Shown here piece after piece: positions 1 to 7,031 of a DNA stretch of 11,259 bases. The notes beneath the pieces were generated by a model, which worked only from the letters and a program-made list of their open reading frames with translations, was not told the DNA's origin and searched no databases. The position numbers were made by a program, and so were the translations under genes. Position 1 is the first letter of the stretch. Each line of letters begins with the position of its first letter. The stretch lies in contig JAGHUU010000201.1 in assembly GCA_018064695.1 (NCBI GenBank), positions 1 to 11,259 on the forward strand, read 5' to 3'. This stretch comes from Candidatus Blautia equi (lineage in GTDB: Bacteria > Bacillota > Clostridia > Lachnospirales > Lachnospiraceae).

Positions 1-51
1 TTTGTATATTAAGATCAAGAGGATCAGCCTCTCCATTAAGGTAATAAAATA

Positions 52-141
52 ATAACAAAGAGAGACACGGGCACAGGGACCTGGTCCAATTTTCTTAATT
101 AAAATGGACCAGGTCCCTGTCCCCTTGTCTCTCTTTGTTAT
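52..141. repeat. Long near-perfect palindromic repeat, possible terminator of the minus-strand gene
   Basis: Arms 52-88 and 105-141 pair almost completely, with only two mismatches (68/125 and 72/121). A further A/T stem (90-93 with 101-104) closes on a 7-base loop. Each arm carries an inner GGACC-N-GGTCC palindrome. It begins about 10 bases behind the stop codon of the minus-strand gene and is followed on that strand by a T-rich run, so it could terminate that transcript. The stem is far longer and more symmetrical than a normal terminator. The GGGACAGGGACC-style core resembles dispersed palindromic (REP/MITE-like) repeats of Firmicutes; that assignment is from memory and is inference. No transposase is nearby. 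Confidence 0.8.
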
Positions 142-149
142 GTTCTCAA

Positions 150-1160
150 TCAATCATTGGATGCCATTTCAGCTTCCAGCTGAGCGATCTGCTCATCGGT
201 CATCTCTTCGATGCCGTCGTTTCCGCTTTCCAGAACAAAATCCTCGATGGACTCAAAATCCTCAGGGATCATCAGGCTGAAGGCAGCGGTCATTTTTTCG
301 TTATATTTGTTCAGCAGGATCGGAGCGGTTTTGATTCCCATGGAGGAGATATCCATGCCGGTCAGAGCATCTGCCGCAAGCTTTCCGGCTTCGTATCCCA
401 TATCGTACGGCGCTGCGGAAACAGTGGCGAGACCGCAGGCGGAGCAAAGGGCTTCATCTGCAGTGATGACAGGGGTCATCTTTTCCAGGGAGAGGGAGCT
501 GATGGTGGAACCATATGCTTCCAGAGAGGAATCTGCAGGCAGGTAGATGACCTGATTCTCATCTGCGGCTGTGGTAAGGGCGGAAGTGATATCATCCGTG
601 AAGGTGTAATTGGTGCAGGTTAAGCCCACATTGGTAAGTGCGGTGGTCATGCCGGAAGCCTGTGCCTCGGAAGAAGCATTGCCTTCTGCAAAAACGATGC
701 CCACAGAGGTGACATCAGGGAGCATAGCGCGGATCATGTCTGCCTGGCTGCTGTAAGGTGCCAGGGCGGTGATGCCTGCCACATTTCCTGCGGAGCCGGA
801 ATAGAAAACAGAAGCGCCGATGATCGGCATGCTGTCGGTGGCTGCCATGGCTGCGGATAACATAAGGTCGCTGGAAACAAAGATGAGATCATCCTGCTGG
901 GAGAGGAACTCCTGCATGACACCGGCGAGGTTGGCAGGATCGCCCTGTGCGGAGATTTCATCAAACATAACGGCATCGCTTCCAAGGCTTTCCATGACGG
1001 CATCCTCAAAGCCGAAGGTCAGATCGTTAAAGAAGTCCATGTCATCCATCTGAACAACGCCGATGGAGTACTGCGGGTCTGCCTGTACCATAAGGGCACC
1101 GGCACTTATATTGGTGATGAGAACTGCCGAAAGAACGGCAGCGGGAATATGTTTTTTCAT
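150..1160 (-). CDS. ABC-type substrate-binding protein, ABC_sub_bind (TrpX-like) family
   Basis: This 336-residue exported protein fits the ABC_sub_bind family (PF04392), whose members are periplasmic-binding-fold proteins; characterised relatives of the TrpX type bind aromatic amino acids. Family-like segments are the start of the mature domain (YSIGVVQMDDMDFFND, about residues 31-46), the DDLIFVSSDLMLSAAMAATD region (about 90-109), and the PYDMGYEAGKLAADAL segment near the C-terminus. The N-terminus has KK, a hydrophobic stretch and a VQA-D signal peptidase I site near residue 28. It has no lipobox cysteine, unusual for a Gram-positive binding protein. The start is supported by AGGAGG about 10 bases upstream. 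No permease or ATPase is adjacent: downstream is the palindrome and upstream a regulator. The C-terminal tail is acidic (EEMTDEQIAQLEAE). Family is fairly sure, ligand unknown. Confidence 0.8.
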   Translation of the reverse strand: MKKHIPAAVLSAVLITNISAGALMVQADPQYSIGVVQMDDMDFFNDLTFGFEDAVMESLGSDAVMFDEISAQGDPANLAGVMQEFLSQQDDLIFVSSDLMLSAAMAATDSMPIIGASVFYSGSAGNVAGITALAPYSSQADMIRAMLPDVTSVGIVFAEGNASSEAQASGMTTALTNVGLTCTNYTFTDDITSALTTAADENQVIYLPADSSLEAYGSTISSLSLEKMTPVITADEALCSACGLATVSAAPYDMGYEAGKLAADALTGMDISSMGIKTAPILLNKYNEKMTAAFSLMIPEDFESIEDFVLESGNDGIEEMTDEQIAQLEAEMASND

Positions 1161-1205
1161 TTAATGTATAGCCTCCTGATTCCGGAATAGATTTTTTCCA
1201 GACAC

Positions 1206-1235
1206 AGTATAACATTATTTTGAAAACGGGGACAA
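1206..1235 (-). promoter_or_regulatory. Candidate sigma-A promoter for the TrpX-like binding protein
   Basis: On the minus strand TTGTCC (1230-1235) and TATACT (1206-1211) are separated by 18 bases, about 45 bases upstream of the start codon at 1160. The -10 box has five of six consensus bases. This suggests the binding protein is transcribed independently of the regulator gene upstream of it. Confidence 0.5.
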
Positions 1236-1266
1236 TCCTTTTCTTTGGAATATTTATTCAGTTATT

Positions 1267-1473
1267 TTATTCCGGACTCTTACAGTACTGCAGAACATCC
1301 TGGACAGGGCAATCCAGCAGCTCGCATAGGCGGTTCAGGGTGTAGGTGCTGATATGCTGGTTGGTCCGGAGCCGGTATAACTGTCCGGAGCTGATCTCAT
1401 AATGATGAACCAGCTTGTACTGGGAGATGGATCTGGCTTTCAGGGTATTCCAGAGTGGAGAATAGGTGATCAT
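1267..1473 (-). CDS. Small Cro/C1-type helix-turn-helix regulator
   Basis: This 68-residue protein is almost entirely one XRE-type DNA-binding domain (resembles HTH_26, PF13443). An N-terminal helix is followed by the SQYKLVHHYEISSGQLYRLR helix-turn-helix (about residues 17-36) and the C-terminal helices LNRLCELLDCPVQDVL. A family hallmark is the ending CELLDCPVQDVLQY. The start ATG (1471-1473) has an AGGAGG ribosome site about 9 bases upstream. It has no ligand or oligomerisation domain. It lies between the minus-strand binding protein and the divergent histidine kinase, so it could control either or itself; the target is inference. The domain call is secure, the biological role unknown. Confidence 0.85.
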   Translation of the reverse strand: MITYSPLWNTLKARSISQYKLVHHYEISSGQLYRLRTNQHISTYTLNRLCELLDCPVQDVLQYCKSPE

Positions 1474-1551
1474 AATGCTGCGCCTCCTTTATGAAATAAA
1501 TAGAATTTACACAGGTAGATAGTATAATTATCCCCTTATTTCCCGCATTTC

Positions 1552-1580
1552 TTGAGATTATGATGATTTATATGTATAAT
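1552..1580 (+). promoter_or_regulatory. Sigma-A promoter for the histidine kinase / response regulator operon
   Basis: TTGAGA (1552-1557) and a perfect TATAAT (1575-1580) are separated by 17 bases, the optimal spacing. The start site would fall near 1587, giving a leader of about 75 bases before the TTG start codon. This is the clearest promoter in the window, so the two-component pair is probably expressed constitutively at a basal level. Confidence 0.75.
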
Positions 1581-1597
1581 ACATGGGAGAATATACG

Positions 1598-1612
1598 GAC
1601 AAAGGGACAGGG
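1598..1612. repeat. Possible half copy of the 52-141 palindrome core
   Basis: The 15 bases here match 14 of 15 bases of the minus-strand reading of the right arm of the palindrome (bases 113-127 region, GACAA-R-GGGACAGGG). The segment sits in the untranslated leader of the kinase gene. No partner arm is visible, so it cannot form the hairpin. It could be a decayed remnant or chance similarity in purine-rich sequence. Confidence 0.35.
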
Positions 1613-1648
1613 TCAGGTGATAAACTGTACAGATACGCGTCCGCTTCC

Positions 1649-1665
1649 GGGGAGGTACCGCTTTG
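1649..1665 (+). promoter_or_regulatory. Ribosome binding site deciding a TTG start
   Basis: GGGGAGG (1649-1655) stands 7 bases before TTG (1663-1665). No ATG or GTG lies at a suitable distance, and the next in-frame Met (near residue 38) would remove most of the first membrane helix, so TTG is the best start of the kinase. Confidence 0.7.
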
Positions 1666-3435
1666 CTTCGCTCCATTGAGACATGGCTGGATAATTATAA
1701 ATTAAAGAGAAAGCTTCAGATCTTTTATCTGCTGTGCGTGCTGATCCCGCTGATCATCACGGACAGCCTCATTATGTACAGTTTCAGTCATGCGGAGATG
1801 GTGCAGCAGGAATACAGTATGAAAAATGAGGCGGAGGCCGTGCGTACAACCATAACCAGTACACTGGACTTTACAGACAGTCTGGCCAGCAGCTTCTACA
1901 TCAACAGAAATCTCTATGAATTCCTGGATGAGCATTACAGGACCCCATATGACTATTTTGTGGCTTATCAGAACCTCATGAAGAGCAGCCTGTTCCGCAC
2001 CACTATGAGCGGAACCATGCTGCGCATCAAGCTGTACGGAGATAACGAGACGATCTTAAACGGCGGCGAGTTTGGCCAGACAGACAGGATCCGGGGAGAA
2101 ACCTGGTATCAGTCCCTGCAGGATTCCGGAAAGGACAGTATCCTGTATGTGGGATATGAATCCGGAGATGTTCCGAACTACAATTCTAAAAGACGTGTTA
2201 TTTATCTGAAAAAGATGAATTACTATAAGCGCGACAACAGGGAGCGCATCATCAAGATCGAGCTGGATTACAACGGCCTGATCCGCCAGCTGGAGGATCT
2301 GTACCGGGAGTCCGACATCTACATCTGCAATGAGGACAGGATCCTGTTCTCCAACAACGGACACAGCAATCAGACCCAGGATTTTGATACCTTTACCATG
2401 CAGGATCAGATCGGGTATGAGCTGCCTTTCACCTATTTCGGTATGCCTATGAGGATCCTCATCATGAAGGAGCCTATCAATGCCTGGGTATTTCTGAAGG
2501 AGCATATCCCCAGCATCATTGCACTTCTGCTCATCAATATCTTTATGCCGTGGATCTTCAGTCTTTATATGAACCATTCTCTCACACGCCGTATGAGTAT
2601 TCTTGCAGATGCCTTCAACAGCGTAAACGAGGATCAGCTGACAGAGATCTCCGAGATCACTGGTAAAGATGAGATCAGTATGCTGATGGAGAGATATAAC
2701 GTGATGGCGGGCAGGACCAACGAACTGATCCAGAGCGTATATAAGGGAACCATCAGGGAGCAGGAGTTTGAGATCTCCCGTAAGAATGCAGAACTTCTGG
2801 CCCTTCACAGCCAGATTAACCCGCATTTTATGTTTAACACACTGGAAAGTATCCGTATGCACAGTATTCTCCGTAAAGAGTATGAGACTGCGGATATGGT
2901 AGAAAAGCTGGCTATTATGGAGCGCCAGATCGTAAACTGGAACGAGGATGTTATTGAGATCCAGAAAGAGATGGATTTTGTGGAGGCATACTTAAGCCTG
3001 CAGAAGTACCGTTTCGGTGACAAGCTCTCCTATGAGATCGAACTGGATGACGACTGCAGAAGGATCCGCATCCCGAAGCTTTCTATAGTAACTTTTGTGG
3101 AGAATGCCTGCGTGCACGGCATCGAGAGCAAAACAAACAGAGGCTGGATCTTCGTACGTGCCTATAAAGAGGATTATATGCTGAATCTGGAGATCGAGGA
3201 CACCGGCGGCGGTATCGATGAGGAGGAAGCAGAGCAGCTTTTATATGATATGGAACATGCAGACATTGATTCTGTGAAAGAAAAGAGAAGGGGCGTAGGT
3301 GTGATCAACGCCTGCCTGCGGCTTAAGATGGTAATGGGAGAGGATGTTTCCTTCCAGCTTACCAGCGAAAAAGAGATCGGAACTCTGGTAAATATCCGGA
3401 TTCCGCTTCAGAGAAGAGAGACAGAGGAGACATAA
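1663..3435 (+). CDS. Sensor histidine kinase, YesM-type (LytS/His_kinase family)
   Basis: This membrane sensor kinase phosphorylates the response regulator encoded next to it. Its 590 residues are typical of YesM-like kinases. A basic N-terminus precedes a first transmembrane helix (about 20-41), an extracytoplasmic region of about 240 residues probably of Cache type, a second helix (about 283-303), a HAMP-like linker (about 304-357), and a His_kinase domain (PF06580). That domain has the phospho-acceptor His388 in INPHFMFNTLES. The HATPase_c domain has an N box with Glu480/Asn481 (ENACVHG), a G1 box with Asp513 (DTGGGI) and a second glycine box near 543-547 (RRGVGV). All catalytic motifs are intact. 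It is the first gene of a two-gene operon with a one-base gap to the regulator. Such pairs usually control sugar-transporter operons, and one lies directly downstream. The ligand cannot be read from the sequence. Confidence 0.93.
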   Translation: MLRSIETWLDNYKLKRKLQIFYLLCVLIPLIITDSLIMYSFSHAEMVQQEYSMKNEAEAVRTTITSTLDFTDSLASSFYINRNLYEFLDEHYRTPYDYFVAYQNLMKSSLFRTTMSGTMLRIKLYGDNETILNGGEFGQTDRIRGETWYQSLQDSGKDSILYVGYESGDVPNYNSKRRVIYLKKMNYYKRDNRERIIKIELDYNGLIRQLEDLYRESDIYICNEDRILFSNNGHSNQTQDFDTFTMQDQIGYELPFTYFGMPMRILIMKEPINAWVFLKEHIPSIIALLLINIFMPWIFSLYMNHSLTRRMSILADAFNSVNEDQLTEISEITGKDEISMLMERYNVMAGRTNELIQSVYKGTIREQEFEISRKNAELLALHSQINPHFMFNTLESIRMHSILRKEYETADMVEKLAIMERQIVNWNEDVIEIQKEMDFVEAYLSLQKYRFGDKLSYEIELDDDCRRIRIPKLSIVTFVENACVHGIESKTNRGWIFVRAYKEDYMLNLEIEDTGGGIDEEEAEQLLYDMEHADIDSVKEKRRGVGVINACLRLKMVMGEDVSFQLTSEKEIGTLVNIRIPLQRRETEET

Positions 3436-3436
3436 G

Positions 3437-5032
3437 ATGCTGAAAGTACTTCTGGTTGACGACGAACCATTTATTATCCAGGGCCTGTCGGTGCTCATCG
3501 ACTGGGAAAAAGAAGGATTTGAGATCGCGGCAACGAAATCAAACGGCCTGGAAGCCCTGGAATATTTAAGAAAGAATAAAGTGGATGTGATCCTGGCGGA
3601 TATCAAGATGCCGGCCATGACCGGTCTTCAGCTTCTGGAGAAGATCCGTGAGGAAAAAATATCCGAGGCCTATTTTGTGATCTTAAGCGGCTATGGAGAT
3701 TTCTCCTACGCACAGCAGGCCATCCGTTATAACTGTACGGATTATATCCTGAAGCCAATGGAGAGATCAGAGCTTCTGGAGCTGCTGGATAAGATTCGAA
3801 GCCAGCTGAAGATCTCCTACGAGGAGGAGCAGAGCAACCGCACCTTCCAGAGAGCTTATCTGGAGAGAAACGTGATCGCACTTCTCACCGGAAAATATGA
3901 CTCCGTGAACCTGGAATACGTGAAGAAGCATATGCAGCTTTCCGACGGTGTATGTTATGTGGATCTGGAATTCATAGACATTCTCCGCTTAAAAGAGGAG
4001 AAGGAGGAGGGCGAGCTCCGCGCACTGCAGAGAGAGCTGTATAAGATCTGTCAGGAGCTTTTAAGAGAGGACGGCACCCATGTGGTCTTCGATGTGTCCC
4101 CGGATGACAGCTATTATGATGTGGGCCTTATCCTCTGCGATTATATGCACGCAAAAGAAGACCGCACTCAGGAGGAATATCTGGAAGCCTTTATCAAGAA
4201 CCTGGGAAGACTTATGGATTACCCGATCTCCATGTTTGTTGGTAAGAAAGTAAAAGATATCTCTTCTATTTCCCAGTCCTACGGTGCAGCCTGCATCCTT
4301 CGCTCCATGGAACCGTTCCGTGCGGAGAAACAGATCTATTATTACGATAAGGAAATTCATGTGGGAAGCGGTGAGGCCCTCTGCAAACAGAGCCTGGATG
4401 ACCTCATCAGTGCCATTGAACTGAATGACAAAGTAGCCATTCACCAGAAGGTGGATGCGCTTTTTGAGGAGATGCAGCGGATCGGCGTGGGAAGCGGAGA
4501 CACCATCACCCTCAATATCAACTATCTTCTGTTTCGTCTCATTCACCTGGCTACAGAGCAGGATAACGAGGTGGATCAGGATGAGATCCTGCATTTTATC
4601 AGTGAGCATTCCTTTGAGAAGGGAATCCTCCGCGGCGGAAATGCCCACCTGACCAAATTCTCCAGCGAGTTTGCGGAATACCTGGTACAGCTTAGAAAGA
4701 ATGTTTCCAGAGGCGTTCTGCAGGATGTGGAAAAAGAGATCCGCACCAACTTTGCGGAAAACCTGACCCTTCGGGATCTGGGAAAGAAATATTTTGTAAA
4801 CAGCTCTTATCTGGGACAGATCTTCCAGAAGAAATACGGCAAGTCCTTCAAGGATTACCTGACAGAATACAGGATCCAGGAGGCAGCCCGCATGCTGCTT
4901 AAGACGGATGAAAAGATCAGCATGATCGCCGAGACTGTGGGTTATAAGGACTGTGACTATTTTATCCGTAAATTTATTGATGTCATGGGCTGTACTCCAA
5001 CCAGATACAGAAAGACCCAGAAAAAAGAGTGA
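3437..5032 (+). CDS. Response regulator, YesN-type, receiver plus AraC DNA-binding domain
   Basis: Its receiver domain (about 1-120) has the acidic pair Asp8/Asp9, the phosphorylation site Asp55 (VILADIKMP), the Ser84 switch residue (VILSGYGDF) and Lys106-Pro107, so phosphotransfer chemistry is complete. The C-terminus (about 435-527) is a double helix-turn-helix AraC/XylS domain, with NLTLRDLGKKYFVNSSYLGQ in the first half and ISMIAETVGYKDCDYFIRKF plus TPTRYRK in the second. The roughly 300 residues between have no motif I can name, as is common in YesN proteins. The start follows the kinase stop by one base, with a GAGGAG-like ribosome site inside the kinase end. The likely target is the transporter promoter at about 5150-5250 (inference from position). 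Confidence 0.93.
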   Translation: MLKVLLVDDEPFIIQGLSVLIDWEKEGFEIAATKSNGLEALEYLRKNKVDVILADIKMPAMTGLQLLEKIREEKISEAYFVILSGYGDFSYAQQAIRYNCTDYILKPMERSELLELLDKIRSQLKISYEEEQSNRTFQRAYLERNVIALLTGKYDSVNLEYVKKHMQLSDGVCYVDLEFIDILRLKEEKEEGELRALQRELYKICQELLREDGTHVVFDVSPDDSYYDVGLILCDYMHAKEDRTQEEYLEAFIKNLGRLMDYPISMFVGKKVKDISSISQSYGAACILRSMEPFRAEKQIYYYDKEIHVGSGEALCKQSLDDLISAIELNDKVAIHQKVDALFEEMQRIGVGSGDTITLNINYLLFRLIHLATEQDNEVDQDEILHFISEHSFEKGILRGGNAHLTKFSSEFAEYLVQLRKNVSRGVLQDVEKEIRTNFAENLTLRDLGKKYFVNSSYLGQIFQKKYGKSFKDYLTEYRIQEAARMLLKTDEKISMIAETVGYKDCDYFIRKFIDVMGCTPTRYRKTQKKE

Positions 5033-5061
5033 TTTTATAATCAAAAATACAGAATGTGAAA

Positions 5062-5109
5062 AAAGGACAGACTGTTAATCATATTTTACAGTCTGTCCTT
5101 TCATTTTTT
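5062..5109 (+). terminator. Rho-independent terminator after the two-component operon
   Basis: A perfect 14-bp stem (5062-5075 with 5088-5101) with a 12-base A/T loop is followed by a T-rich tail (5102-5109). It lies 30 bases behind the regulator stop, separating the two-component operon from the transporter operon. The A-run before and T-run after could allow some bidirectional activity, but no opposing gene is near. Confidence 0.9.
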
Positions 5110-5151
5110 GTTGTAAAACACAGGAAAAGCTGTCATTTTACCGAAAAACCA

Positions 5152-5163
5152 TGAAATATTTCA
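5152..5163. promoter_or_regulatory. Short perfect palindrome upstream of the transporter promoter
   Basis: TGAAATATTTCA is a 12-base perfect palindrome in an A/T-rich stretch, about 80 bases upstream of the proposed transporter start site. It could be an operator half-site pair for a dimeric regulator. A/T-rich palindromes this short also arise by chance. Confidence 0.3.
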
Positions 5164-5170
5164 GCGCATA

Positions 5171-5204
5171 CTATAATTTTTCGGGATTATATCTAGAATT
5201 TTTC
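5171..5204 (+). promoter_or_regulatory. Direct repeat pair, candidate operator for the AraC-type response regulator
   Basis: CTATAATTTTTC (5171-5182) and CTAGAATTTTTC (5193-5204) match at 11 of 12 bases, with centres 22 bases apart, about two helical turns. AraC-type proteins typically bind such same-orientation repeats on one helix face. The second copy ends just before where a -35 box would lie relative to the -10 at 5230-5235, the usual place for an activator. A third, weaker copy (5265-5276) is in the leader. The first copy includes a TATAAT, so it might instead be a -10 box. Function is inference. Confidence 0.4.
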
Positions 5205-5229
5205 CATATGATTCATCTGTGAGAGGAAA

Positions 5230-5235
5230 TATAAT
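5230..5235 (+). promoter_or_regulatory. Candidate -10 box of the transporter operon (weak -35)
   Basis: TATAAT (5230-5235) lies 55 bases before the start codon of the binding protein. No recognisable -35 hexamer is found 16-18 bases upstream, which would fit a promoter depending on an activator. The leader would be about 50 bases and ends in a strong GGAGGAGG ribosome site (5276-5283). An alternative -10 is TATAAT at 5172-5177, which also lacks a good -35. Confidence 0.4.
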
Positions 5236-5290
5236 ATTACTATCAATAATGTTCTGGTAACACTATAGAATTTTTGGAGGAGGAACTAGT

Positions 5291-6949
5291 ATGAAGTTCA
5301 GAAAGTATTTTGTAACTTTAATGGCAGCAGCTATGGCTACTGGCATGCTCACCGGTGCTGTAAGCGCTGAGGAGTATTCTGATGATCAGATCAAAGATTA
5401 CACCATGTTCATCGCAATGCCAGGATCTGAGAAAAACGACGGCAACGAGGTTAAAGAGATCATCGCTCACAAAATCGGCGGTAGAGTAAAAGAGATCTGG
5501 TTAACAGGTCAGACCGACGCAGAAGCAGTTGGAACCATCATCGCTTCCGGCGAGTATCCAGAGTTCATCAACGGTGGAGACGCTATGGCAGCTCTTTACG
5601 ATGCAGACGTTCTGGTAGCATGGGATGATTATATTGACAACTATCCAAACCTGAAAGAGATGTATACCGACAAAGAGTGGGATATGTTCCGTCAGGAAGA
5701 TGGCCACATCTACTGGGCAAACGTATTCGGCAACACCTACGGAATGTCCAAAGCTACTACTCATAATGATGAGGCATTCTGGATCCAGGCTAAAGTTCTT
5801 GAGTGGGCTGGATATCCACAGATCGAGACTCTTGATGAGTACTTCGATGTACTTGAGAAATACTATGAGGCTAACCCAACACTTGAGGATGGCACCAAAG
5901 TTATCCCATACACCATGCTCTGCGAAGACTGGAGATACTTCTGTATCGAGAACGCACCAGAGTTCCTTGCAGGATATCCAAACGACGGTTCTGTAATCGT
6001 TGATAAAGAGAACATGCAGATCGTTGACTACAACACCATCCCGATTGCTGAGACCTACTTCCGCAAACTGAACGAGGAGTACAGCAAAGGCATCATCGAT
6101 ATCGAGTTTGGTACCCAGACTTACGATGAGTATATCGCAAAACTTTCCACCGGTGCTGTTCTTGGTATGTGTGACCAGTGGTGGGATTTCGCTTACACTG
6201 TAAATGATGTATTCAAACAGCAGGGTCTTGACATTGCTGGATGCAACTATGTTCCACTTGGACTTGTAGCAGAAAAAGGTCAGGAAAACAGATGGCATAC
6301 CTATGGTGATACTCTGAACAACTCTTCAGGTGTTGCTATTACCACCAGCTGTGATGATGTTGAGGCTGCTTTCCAGTTCCTTAACGACCTTCTTGATCAG
6401 GAGATCCATGATCTTCGTTTCTGGGGTGTAGAGGGTGTTGACTACCTCGTTGATGAGAACGGTCTCTACTACAGAACTCCTGAGATGAGAATGCAGGTTG
6501 CTGACAACGAGTACAAAGCTTCCCATATGTGTGACTACTCCTACATGCCACAGTGGGGCGGTACCAGCAAAGACGGTATCAACGCTATGACTCCTACCGA
6601 GCAGACTTCCGAGTTCTTCGAAGGACTTGCAGAGCCACTCGTTAAATGTTTCGAAGCTTACGGCGCTGGTAACTATCCAGATATGATCCACTCCGTAGTT
6701 GAGGAGAATGCTCCTTGGTTCCCAATGTACTCCTTCTCCAACGCTATGACCACTGAGACCGAGGGTGGTGTAGCATGGACCAAGATGGGTGAAGTAAAAC
6801 ATGAGTGGCTGCCAAAAGTAGTTATGTCCGATGATTTCGATACCACCTGGGCAGAGTACATGGAAGCTTACAATGCAACCAATCCAGAAGCATTCCTTGC
6901 TGAGATGCAGGAAGAGCTTGAGAGAAGAGCAGCTGCAGCAGCAGAATAA
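5291..6949 (+). CDS. Extracellular solute-binding protein of a carbohydrate ABC transporter (LplA-like, family 1)
   Basis: This 552-residue exported protein captures the sugar substrate and presents it to the two permeases downstream. Its length fits the large LplA/YtcQ-type binding proteins. The signal peptide is about 1-26: MKFRK, a hydrophobic core, then LTGAVSA-EE. The position where a lipoprotein would have cysteine (L-T-G-C) is Ala23, and a VSA signal peptidase I site follows. The mature part is rich in aromatic and acidic residues (YIDNYPNLKEMYTDKEWDMF, DQWWDFAYTVNDVF), typical of sugar-binding clefts. The tail ends in an Ala-rich stretch. The start has a GGAGGAGG ribosome site. Codon use is strongly biased (AAA for Lys, CCA for Pro, GCT and GTT), unlike the neighbours, suggesting very high expression. 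It is followed by a terminator-like hairpin that may lower permease expression. Substrate is unknown. Confidence 0.92.
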   Translation: MKFRKYFVTLMAAAMATGMLTGAVSAEEYSDDQIKDYTMFIAMPGSEKNDGNEVKEIIAHKIGGRVKEIWLTGQTDAEAVGTIIASGEYPEFINGGDAMAALYDADVLVAWDDYIDNYPNLKEMYTDKEWDMFRQEDGHIYWANVFGNTYGMSKATTHNDEAFWIQAKVLEWAGYPQIETLDEYFDVLEKYYEANPTLEDGTKVIPYTMLCEDWRYFCIENAPEFLAGYPNDGSVIVDKENMQIVDYNTIPIAETYFRKLNEEYSKGIIDIEFGTQTYDEYIAKLSTGAVLGMCDQWWDFAYTVNDVFKQQGLDIAGCNYVPLGLVAEKGQENRWHTYGDTLNNSSGVAITTSCDDVEAAFQFLNDLLDQEIHDLRFWGVEGVDYLVDENGLYYRTPEMRMQVADNEYKASHMCDYSYMPQWGGTSKDGINAMTPTEQTSEFFEGLAEPLVKCFEAYGAGNYPDMIHSVVEENAPWFPMYSFSNAMTTETEGGVAWTKMGEVKHEWLPKVVMSDDFDTTWAEYMEAYNATNPEAFLAEMQEELERRAAAAAE

Positions 6950-6993
6950 TGGTTTTACTGAGTTTATATCGAATCCTTTGATATAGCATGGTC

Positions 6994-7031
6994 GGGCAGC
7001 CATAGTTGGTCGCAACTGTGGCTGCCCTTTT
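6994..7031 (+). terminator. Intra-operon terminator-like hairpin after the binding protein
   Basis: A 15-bp stem (6994-7008 with 7013-7027), with one mismatched A/G-type pair that can wobble, closes on a GTCG loop and is followed by TTTTATAT. A small 9-bp hairpin (6965-6973 with 6977-6985) precedes it. The U tail is short, so it probably terminates only part of transcription or protects the 3' end of the binding-protein message, a known arrangement in sugar operons. Confidence 0.7.

Noticed and set aside
1..51. Possible small terminator (AGAGG-ATCAG-CCTCT, about 18-32)
   Set aside because: The stem is only 5 bp with no T run, too weak to support a feature.
135..623. Plus-strand open frame opposite the TrpX-like gene
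   Set aside because: It begins within the palindrome arm, has no ribosome site, and its Cys/Gly/His-rich translation is typical of an antisense shadow.
2056..2862. Long minus-strand open frame (268 residues) inside the histidine kinase gene
   Set aside because: It is antisense to a gene with complete kinase motifs, has no ribosome site or recognisable domain, and is explained by codon bias on the plus strand.
4061..5044. Minus-strand open frame of 327 residues opposite the response regulator
   Set aside because: It overlaps the receiver/AraC gene throughout, has no family resemblance and spans the AraC domain coding region in antisense.
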